From positions 152,496 to 174,316 of the forward strand of contig NW_003546424.1 in the NCBI RefSeq assembly GCF_000090795.2: DNA of 21,821 nucleotides, read 5' to 3'. This document shows, in pieces, positions 8,463 through 16,806 of this stretch. The notes below the pieces were generated by a model, which was not told the origin of the DNA, made no database searches, and saw nothing but the letters and a program-made list of their open reading frames with translations. The position numbers were made by a program, and so were the translations under genes. Positions within the stretch are counted from its first letter, which is position 1; the number at the start of each line of letters is the position of its first letter. Origin of the DNA: Amphimedon queenslandica. Lineage: Eukaryota > Porifera > Demospongiae > Haplosclerida > Niphatidae.

Positions 8463-10345
8463 ATGGAGATAATTCTATCTTTCCTGTCTTTTATGTTGTT
8501 ATTTAATCATCTTGATGGTAATAGCTAGGAAATGATTAAAGCTATGAGCTCATTTTTTAAATATAGGTACTCCTCAGTTCACTACATGTCCCAGTTCAGT
8601 GTGTCTCTCTCAACCAGTTACTTATGAGTGTAACAGTGGAGCAGATACTCTTGCATGGATAGTACTAGATACTAATGGTGATAGGGTTGGTAGTCCTGTA
8701 GCTTATACTGTGTTTAATAATGTTGGTGATACTGGTTCTATTGGTGGTCAGTTTATTACTGTCTTGACTGTTGGTGGTTCTTCTCTTGTTTCTAATATAA
8801 CATTCACTCCTACTTTAAATATGAATAATTATACTGTCCAATGTGGAGCTGTTGGTACATTAGTGAACTGTTCTATAGTAATAGCAAGTATGTCATCTGC
8901 TGTACTATTTTAACTTGTAGCTATTTCTTTACAGATATTCCATCTGCTCCTATTCCTAGTAGTATCACATTTTATTCTGACAGTCTTACCTTCCCCTGGT
9001 CCCCATCAAACAGTTCTTGTTTATCTCATTACAATGTTAATGTTACTAGTATTGAATACACTATAAGTACTAATGATACTAGTCTGAGTTTACCAGTACC
9101 TTCAACTAATGATACAGAACATTCTATTAGTGTAGTAGCTGTTGATACTGGTGGTAGATATATGGATCCTGTTGATCAAAGGACATTTGTAGCTGATGGT
9201 AAGCAGACACTTATTGATTAACTCATTGTTATATAAATATTTATTAATAGTCCCTGAATTTGTAACTAATATACAATTAAATCAGACTGATCTTAGCATT
9301 GATGTGTCATGGGAAGAAGTAAAGAAAATTATTAACCAATATTTTATGCTTTTTTTGTAGCCACCTGCCCTTATGTTTCTCCCTGTATTGAGTTACATAA
9401 TATATCCTAATGTCACTGATCTTAATAATAATATAACAATACCAGCTCCTACCACTACATACAATATACCTGATGCTACACTAGGATCAGTATATACTGT
9501 TGGAGTGGCTGCTAGCAATGTATTAGGAATAGATACTACTGATTTTGCATCAGCTACAATAAGTTAGTTATTGTTGATTATTATAATATAAATAAATATA
9601 TTTTAAATACACTTTAGTGATAATTTCAACTGCAATGACTGAAATGTTTTCATCTACTATATCATTTCCTGCTATATCTACTTCTTCCCTCACTTCTGCA
9701 GGCACTGTTAGTAATTCTGTTCCTTCCGCTACAAGTAGTACATTAATGAGTACAACAATAATGTCACCTTCTAGTAGCAATAATGTACCTGGTAAGCTTA
9801 TAATACTTTACATTATAATATTAATAATAGTTACAAGTATGAGCAAAGCAACACAATTCACATTAACAACAACTGCACCAACTAACAGTCCTAGCCTATA
9901 TGCTATAATCAATTTTGCAATGTTGTTATTTTTTAAAATTTAGCTACAGGTGGGTCAAACAGTACAGTGTACATTGGTATAGGAGCTGGTGTAGCACTGA
10001 TTGCCATTGTTATACTAATACTCATTATTGTTGGTTGTATGGTCTGGCGTAAACCTTGGAAAAGAGACAAAGGTCAGTGCTACTCACTTATGTAAAGTAC
10101 AGCTGCAATGTCTCATTATTTCTATAGAAAACACTACCACCAATACAGTAATATATGATACACCAACAGATACAGTACAGGCGGTTCCTAATGTACCAGT
10201 TAGTATGAATACAGCTTATGGAACAGCCACTGGTAGTAGAGGAGTAGTACGTACTTCAGATAATGTTGCTTATGGTCATGTGAGTGCTACTAGTAACACT
10301 GGAGCAAGGCAACCTGATACTGTTGTATATGAAGCAGTTCAATAA
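8463..10345 (+). CDS. Receptor D: chimeric Ig-FN3-FN3-TM receptor, class II tail
   Basis: Exons: 8463-8517, 8567-8887, 8935-9198, 9251-9318, 9361-9562, 9618-9791, 9944-10072, 10128-10345, giving 476 aa, all in frame. Leader, Ig exon, FN3-1 and the first FN3-2 exon are A/C-like (VPEFVTN..SWEE). Within exon 5 the sequence changes to the B type (SYIIY, ITIPAPTTTYNIP), and the TM and tail are nearly identical to B. The stalk exon is long (58 aa, Ser/Thr-rich) and replaces the two short stalk exons of B. A possible extra 19-codon stalk exon lies at 9831-9887, but its donor is poor. Tail tyrosines are 414 (YDTP), 435, 453 (VAYGHV) and 472 (VVYEAV). The last two fit the ITIM consensus. Probably a working surface receptor formed by recombination or gene conversion. 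Confidence 0.86.
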
Positions 10346-10474
10346 TGGAATGTGTTTGTTATGTATAGTGACATGTTCTTACTTTATCAATTTTTATTAT
10401 TGTTTTGAAAACTGTAGAAATACAGATCAATTGTTTTCATATCCTTATTTTTAAATTAGCTATGCTATAAACAT

Positions 10475-10486
10475 AATAAAAATAAA
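10475..10486 (+). terminator. Polyadenylation hexamers of receptor D
   Basis: Two consecutive AATAAA hexamers (10475-10480 and 10481-10486), about 130 bases after the stop of D, just before the satellite starts. The equivalent position in F is also doubled. Confidence 0.6.
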
Positions 10487-10850
10487 AAGCCATTTTTCAT
10501 GAAATAACCAGTACTATTATAGCCCGTGGTTTTTGGTCTGATTTTTGAGCAAATTAAAAAATTTGTAAAAAAATCTAGTATTAATCAAAATCAGCTCAAA
10601 CATGATAAATGACATTATATCTATAAGAAAAATATAAAAATAGAATTTTTTGGAGCCATTTTTTACAAATACCCTGTACTGTACTCCAGGTCTTCTGGGG
10701 CAAATTTAAAATTTATAAATTTTGATCAAAATAAAATCAAAATTTTACAAAACATAAGAACATGTATATGTATCAGAAAAATTATAAGAATTCTCTTGAG
10801 GCCCATTTAATACAATGTCATGGTCATTGAAAAAATTTTGATATCAATTC
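10485..10850. repeat. Satellite block D-E, about two units
   Basis: Same unit as the other spacers, with 'agccatttttcatgaaat' near 10488 and 'gagccattttttaca' near 10651. More diverged and internally shortened. Non-coding. Confidence 0.8.
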
Positions 10851-11325
10851 CTATTATTACCACCCCATCATGTTATGAATGTAAAGCAGCAAACAATTAT
10901 GAACATTAATAACAATAATAATACTCACAATCTAATATTAATTAATGACCAAACAGTCAATTAATATAACAGAAAGAGAAATAGAGAGAGAGATGATATT
11001 ATGATAATATCATACCATATCAAGAGTGCGACTGATATGTGGTACATATGGTGTTTGTAGTGTCAGTGCAGTGTCTGTAGTGTCAGTGGTGTCAGTGGTG
11101 TTTTGTATTTGGTGTCAGTAGCATATGCATAAAGTTACAACAACAATGTGCATTGGAAACACAGTCATATAAGCTAGGGAATAGCTCAATCAATGGTTGC
11201 AATAACAACAAGCACATACTCATAGTAGCGTGATATTAAAATCAGCTCATTTTAAGGTGACATAACCCACCCAAGCAAAAATCGTCAAAGTTGATCCTAA
11301 CCTTTACTTTTTCATTTGATACAAG
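10847..11325. other. Upstream region of gene E
   Basis: The part 10847-10985 is a copy of the shared spacer module ('aacattaataacaataataatactcac'). It is followed by a short (ag)n tract, a perfect 21-base palindrome at 10993-11013, and a small imperfect tandem of a gtgtcagt-like word between about 11046 and 11125. From about 11130 to 11325 the sequence is not shared with other spacers and presumably holds the promoter of E. No TATA box is obvious. Confidence 0.5.
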
Positions 11326-12634
11326 ATGGCAGCCCTTCTCCTTAAATCATGTCTTCTTCTCTTAGTGGCCCAATCTCTTTCATTGTGTGTCGTTGAGGAA
11401 GGAACAGACTCCGCTTGTACTAATTCATCTTTACTGCTTGTATCTAGAAGCCAAATAAAGGAAAATAATGGATATTCAATGATAGTTAGCCAACTACCCA
11501 ACATCACTACAAATTGTACAACTACCAGCAACTTTAAAAACCTTGATGCATACATTGGACTGGCCAAACTGAAGGTAGAGTTCCTTGATACAGAAAATAC
11601 AACAGCAAAGGTATGATGACTAATTAACTATACTAGCAAATAAGGTGACCTGATTTTATCTGTTTTTAGATAACTGTCCCAGGTAACATTGGTAGCGGTC
11701 AACACCCCATTTCTTTACTATACTCGACTAAAGACCCAAACTGCTGCAAGGTAGAAGCAAAATTGGATCATGAGATAACACTGAGAGTCATTGGTTAGGC
11801 TATATGCATGCATACAAGTTAATTAGTCACTCACATTTGCATAGAGTGACACAAAATTTCAAGGGTATATAATTTCATGTTTTTCATAAAAGTTCTTAAA
11901 TTTTTTAATTTTAAAAAGATTACATTTTGTGTTTTCACACGTCCATATGCACATATGCATTAAATTCATATGCTGTATATATGCAGTGAATACTTTCAAG
12001 GTATTAATTTTTATGAGTAAAAAATCAGCCACAAAATCTACAAAATTAAATATCCCATGAAATTTTTTATGGCATTTAAATAAGTTGAGGCTTGCACATA
12101 AAAACTTTTTTATATACCAAAATAAAGCCTCAACTATTAAGTATGTGTTCTTCCATTTCAGATGATCCTTCTGTACATCATGTGAGCACTGATCCTGAAA
12201 TTTTACAGTGTAAACTTCATCTAAATATCTCTGACATATGGACAGAATTTGCATTGAACAATGTTGCACTCGGGTACTGTGGGCAATTTACTAGTCAAGT
12301 GGAACACAAAAATGATGTCTCTATCTATTATGATGATGTCTGCACTTTAAAAATCAATAAGTTTAAAGAATATAACGAAGGGAATTACTCATGCTCGGTG
12401 ATAGTTCCTAATCCTGATGGCGTTGGTTTCAAAAAATTCAACTCAACATCAATACACCTTAAGCATGATAATACTGCAAATACACTTGCAATTGGCTTTG
12501 GTATTGGTGTTCCTTTGTCTTTTATAATTTTATTTGCTGTCATGATATTTTGCTGCATTTTTAGGGATAGAATCAAGGATCGCTGTGCTAAAATCATCAG
12601 ATGCTATTCGGGAGAAAGGCTAAATAGTGATTAA
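11326..12634 (+). CDS. Gene E: single-pass Ig-domain membrane protein, not a member of the array family
   Basis: Exons: 11326-11610, 11670-11793, 12162-12634, giving 293 aa in frame. Residues 1-21 form a classic signal peptide (MAALLLKSCLLLLVAQ..). Residues 22-136 form an unrecognised N-terminal region with several Cys and N-glycosylation sequons. Residues about 138-240 form an Ig-like domain with Cys153, Trp163 and NEGNYSC (Cys214), matching the D-x-G-x-Y-x-C signature. Cys176 and Cys197 may form a second disulfide. The TM segment is about 244-270 with no charged residue. The 23-residue basic tail has one Tyr285 not in a YxxL/I/V context. It shares no exon with its neighbours, and its exon-exon phases (0, then 1) differ. 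Role unknown; it could be a ligand, co-receptor or adhesion protein. There is no sign of decay. Confidence 0.82.
11794..12161. other. Intron 2 of gene E
   Basis: A 368 bp intron, long for this locus, and AT-rich. It contains a perfect 11-base inverted repeat (12083-12093 and 12125-12135, agttgaggctt and its complement) separated by 31 bases. It may be a degraded small mobile element, but no target duplication was found. No coding exon was recognised. Confidence 0.45.
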
Positions 12635-12728
12635 CAGCAGACCATCTAGATTTACACAATTTTAAAGATTAGTTAGCTGCTTACCTATTATTGTTTAAAC
12701 TTAGAAGCAAACCATTATTAGTATTAAC

Positions 12729-12734
12729 AATAAA
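12729..12734 (+). terminator. Polyadenylation hexamer of gene E
   Basis: Single AATAAA about 95 bases after the stop codon, followed by a T-rich stretch. Confidence 0.6.
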
Positions 12735-12884
12735 TTATTGTCTTTTTTGATAAATAAGTTTTATTTTAGTGATTAACAAGCTGACCAGGCACTGCAATTA
12801 TCTACAGTCATCATTGGTATCCAAACTCAACAGTAAACACCCAAAATTAATTTATCATTTAGCATAGCCAGGCTCCTCACCTCA

Positions 12885-13230
12885 GACTAAAAATGAAAAA
12901 TCTATTAAAGCAATTTTTGACAAAATACCATGGTCTTTGGCCGAGCAACTTTAAAATTATAAAAAAACAATTTTGATTGGAATCAGCTCAAACTTGACAT
13001 ACAAAAATTATTAAAATTTTGATTTCTCTTGGTGCTATTTTAAAATTTACCAAATAATCAAAGGCTATAGCCTTGAGTCTTTGGCCAAATTTTGGAGTAG
13101 CTTTAAAAATTAGTAAAAAGTTCGATTTTGATCAGAATCACCTTAAACTTGATATACAATATAAAGACATGTATATCTATCAGAAAAAAATATAAAAATG
13201 TAGATTTATTTTTGAGCCATTTTGATATCA
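12885..13230. repeat. Satellite block E-F, about two units
   Basis: Same unit as elsewhere ('ggccaaattttggagtagctttaaaaat', 'gatcagaatcaccttaaac', 'tatacaatataaagacatgtat', in pieces across 13084-13190). Non-coding. Confidence 0.8.
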
Positions 13231-13768
13231 ATTCTTATTATATTACCTTATCATGTTATGAATGTAAAGGCAGCAAACAATCATGAACATTAATAACAAT
13301 AATAATAATACTCACAACCTAATATTAATTAATGACCAAACAGTCAATTAATAACAGACATTTGAGAGAAGAGAAAGAAAGAACACTAGTTCAAAGTACC
13401 TAATTAATAATAGTTTCAATGGTATAAAAAAATTTGCTGCTGCACTTCTGGACACGCTCTGTAAAAAAGAAGGAAATTCAGAATATACAGTGATGAATAC
13501 ATAACAGTATACTGTAATCGCTAACGATTGTAAAAGTTATTTTTTGTTCTTAAAATAATAATAAACTACTACTAATAGTTATTGGCATCATAATTATGTG
13601 CTTCATTTAATTAAATAGTACAATAATACACATAGATCTAGTTTATCACTGTACTGCAAACGTCTATACAGTAATAAAATTAGCTAAGTAAACAATGTTA
13701 AGATCTAATCTACAGCATTTTTTCATCACCATGCAGTTCAGTTCACCACTGTTACCACCCACAACAAA
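13225..13768. other. Spacer module and upstream region of receptor F
   Basis: The part 13225-13435 is the shared spacer module in shortened form. The part 13436-13768 is not found in other spacers. It should hold the F promoter. It contains a short upstream ORF (13731-13772). Confidence 0.5.
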
Positions 13769-13772
13769 ATGA
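13731..13772 (+). promoter_or_regulatory. Possible upstream ORF overlapping the start of receptor F
   Basis: A 13-codon ORF (MQFSSPLLPPTTK) whose TGA overlaps the ATG of F in the four bases ATGA (13769-13772). If it lies within the mRNA it could reduce or couple translation of F. The transcription start is not visible, so this is tentative. Confidence 0.3.
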
Positions 13773-15737
13773 AGCTTTTCCTGACTGTCATGTTTTTGTC
13801 TTGTTCACTAGTGAAGTGTAAGTTTATTTCATAAAGTCTTTATAGTATGCTATATTTAGGCACTCCTGAGTTTAACTGTCCTACAAGTCCTTTATGTATT
13901 AATGAAACAGTTACTTACCAGTGTAGGGTGGACACAACTGGTTCAGCTAATACTTTACAATGGAGAGTATTGAATACTACTGGTGGTATACTTGGTGATA
14001 CTTCGTATGCTTCATCAGCTAGTGAGGGAAGTATGGGATCGATTGGAACTCAATTCACTACTAACCTAACTTCTACTAGTGGTGCTATTGTTTCTGACAT
14101 AACATTCACTGCTACAATGGATATCAATAATTATACTGTCCAATGTAGAGCACTTGATACTAACACTCCTGCACTGGTGGGAACTGATATGTGTTCTATA
14201 ATACTGATAGAAGGTATGTAATAAGTGACAAAAGCTAAAGTCAGCTTTTTAGTCAATTCTAGGTATATTACCTGCTCCTATTCCAAATGAATTAATGATT
14301 GATCTTAACTCTTTTACCTTCTCCTGGTCCCCATCAACAAGTCCTTGTTTATCTCATTACAATGTTAATGTTACTAGTATTGAATACACTATCAGTACTA
14401 CTGATACTAGTCTGAGTTTACCAGTACCTTCAACTAATGATACAGAATATTCTATTAGTGTAGTAGCTGTTGATACTGGTGGTAGATATATGAGCTCTAA
14501 AGAAATGAGAAAATTTATACCTGATGGTAAGAGATATAGATAACTTACATGTGCTTTAAAGATTGTAGAGTGGCTTAATCATGAACACTAAACATTGTGA
14601 TTTTAACTCCCAATAAATTTTATGAATAGCTGTTTATTGCTTACGTTATATTAATAATAATTATTTAATAGTATAGTACCTGTAATTAAAGTCACTTTAA
14701 GATTATTAATTCTATAGTTTTTAATTATTATTTTAAAATAGTTCCACAAAGTGTTACTAACTTTGCAGTAAATCAGACTTATCCTGATCATGATGATGAT
14801 ACCGCTGTTAATATTACTGTATCATGGAATAAAGTAAATTATATAGATGACACAATAATTAATGTAACCAATATAATCTTATTTAGCCACCTTCCTCTTC
14901 TCGTCCTAATATATCAAGTTATATAATATATCATAATGTCACTGATCCTGATACTAATATAACAATACCAGCTCCTACCACTACATACAATATACCTGAT
15001 GCTACAGTAGGATCAGTATATACTGTTGGAGTGGCTGCTGTTAATGTATTAGAAACTGGTCCTATTGTATCAGCTACAATAAGTCAGTTATTGTTAATAT
15101 TAAATTGTTAAAATTTCATTTCTTACTAACTTCCTTTTCAGGCATTGTTAGTATTGTTGTTTCAACCACAATTATGACAGGATTATCTTCAAGTATGACA
15201 GTTACACCCTCTAGTCCAAGTATGTATGTATAACTATTGAATACATACATGTACCTAATGATACTGTTAGGTCCATCCAGCAGCTTTATGGGAGCTACAG
15301 TAACACCAATCACATCATCAACACCAACAAATGGCACCAGTATACATAATAGTAATTAATATCATTATTATATTTTTAAAATTCAGGTACAGGTGGATTA
15401 GACAGTACAGTATACATTGGTATAGGAGCTGGTGTAGCAGTGATTGTCATTGTTATACTAATAATACTCATTATTGTTGGTTGTTTGATCTGGTATAAAC
15501 CTTGTAAAGGAGAGAAAGGTCAGTTATTGTAAAGTATAGCAATGTCTTATTATATGATACACCAACAATACAGTGCAGGATCCTTATCTACGAGCTAGTG
15601 AGAATATAGCTTATGGAAAAGCCATCAAACCAGTAGAAGTACATACATCAGATAATGTTGCTTATGGTCATGTGAATACTACTAGTAACACTGGAGCAAG
15701 GCAACCTGATACTGTTGTATATGAAGCAGTTCAATAA
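13769..15737 (+). CDS. Receptor F: Ig-FN3-FN3-TM receptor, class II tail, original-type leader, shifted tail acceptor
   Basis: Exons: 13769-13817, 13860-14213, 14263-14526, 14742-14833, 14887-15082, 15142-15219, 15271-15339, 15387-15518, 15574-15737, giving 465 aa in frame. The leader MKLFLTVMFLSCSLVK is a clear signal peptide and is the version that has decayed in A-D. The Ig exon (118 codons) belongs to the B subgroup (TTGSANTLQW). FN3-1 is the family consensus. The two stalk exons and the Gly-rich TM are B-like. The tail exon lacks the acceptor and first codons found in B and D because about 36 bases are missing. The in-frame solution uses a new acceptor at 15572-15573 (caatacag). This removes the YDTP motif but keeps VAYGHV (Tyr442) and VVYEAV (Tyr461), both fitting the ITIM consensus. 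Other acceptors nearby give early stops. Confidence 0.82.
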
Positions 15738-15850
15738 TGGAATGTGTTTGTTATGTTTCCTTTACCAATTTTCATTATTGTTTTCAATGTAGACCAATTG
15801 TTTTCACTTCTTATTTTTAAAATAGTTAGAAAAATCTATACTATGAATAT

Positions 15851-15862
15851 AATAAAAATAAA
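15851..15862 (+). terminator. Polyadenylation hexamers of receptor F
   Basis: Two AATAAA hexamers back to back (15851-15856 and 15857-15862), about 115 bases after the stop, in the same position as the pair behind D. Confidence 0.6.
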
Positions 15863-15863
15863 G

Positions 15864-16445
15864 AATTCTCTCGGTTTTTTTGATGAAATACTTAGTACTG
15901 TTATAGCTCATGGTCTTTGGCCTGATTTTTGAGCAATTTTAAAAATTCATTAAAAAATCCAATTTTGATTAAAACCAGCTCAAACTTAGTATACAACATA
16001 AGGTCATGTATATCTATCAGAAAAAAAAATTAAATGTAGATTTTCACTGAGCTGTTTTTGACAAAATTTAGCCGATGACCAAAGGCTATAACTTTGGGTT
16101 TTTGGCTAAATTTTGGAGTATCTTTAAAAATTTGTAAAAAAGCCAATTTTGATCAGAATCAACTCAAACTTGATACACAACATAAGGACATGCATATGTA
16201 TCAAAAAATTATTTAAAATGTTGATTTCTTTTGGAGCCATTTTTGGCAAAATACCCTGTACATGGCTTTTTGCCCAATTTTTAGCAACTTAAAAAATTTA
16301 TAGAAAATTCAGTTTTGATCAAAATCAGATCAAATTTTACACAACATAAGAACATGTACATATGCATTAGAGAAAATTATAAGAATTCTCTTGAAGCCAT
16401 TTTTGACAAAACACAATGCCATGATCATTGACCAAATTTTGATAT
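15864..16445. repeat. Satellite block F-G, about 3.5 units
   Basis: Units spaced by about 163-180 bp, with starts near 15865, 16043, 16222 and 16385. It is the clearest copy and shows the full set of unit landmarks, ending at 'gaccaaattttgatatcaatt' where the spacer module begins. Non-coding. Confidence 0.85.
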
Positions 16446-16806
16446 CAATTCCTATTATTATTACCCTATCATGTTATGAATGTAAAGGCAGCAAACAATT
16501 ATGAACATTAATAACAATAATACTCACAACCCAATATTAATTAATGAACAAACAGTCAATTAATAATAGGAGGAGGAGGGGGAAGGGGAACAAAAGAAAA
16601 GGGAACAATAATATAAGTACATGTACATGTAATAATACGTACAGCAGTTAAAGCTAATAAAAATTAATGAGACACAGACACTTGAGAGAAGAAGAGAAAG
16701 AACAAAAAGGGAAAGACAACAAGACAGCATGTTTATACTAGTTCAAAGCAGTTCAGTAACTAATTAATAATAGTTTCCATGGTTACCTCCCCTCACTCAG
16801 TGTTTC
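16436..16806. repeat. Spacer module copy between F and G
   Basis: Closely matches about 382-700 at the left of the window, including the purine-rich run (16567-16590), 'agtacatgtacatgtaata' and the 'gagagaagaagagaaag' region. It is the 3' flank of G, and no AATAAA on the minus strand was seen here. Finding the same block on both sides of A-F suggests one repeated spacer unit carried through the duplications. Confidence 0.75.

Noticed and set aside
11304-11567. 87 aa minus-strand frame opposite E exon 1
   Set aside because: Antisense of a signal peptide exon, with no independent support.
12083-12135. Small hairpin in E intron 2 as a MITE
   Set aside because: The 11-base arms are perfect, but no target duplication or known terminal sequence is visible, so it is only noted under the intron.
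11859-12269. 136 aa minus-strand frame over intron 2 and exon 3 of E
   Set aside because: No domain and low-complexity Lys/Phe/Ile content. It overlaps an exon with a clear Ig signature on the other strand.
953-15737. Receptor tyrosine kinase or sponge aggregation-factor genes
   Set aside because: No kinase domain follows any TM segment, and no Calx-beta or von Willebrand domain is seen. Tails are short and end in stop codons.
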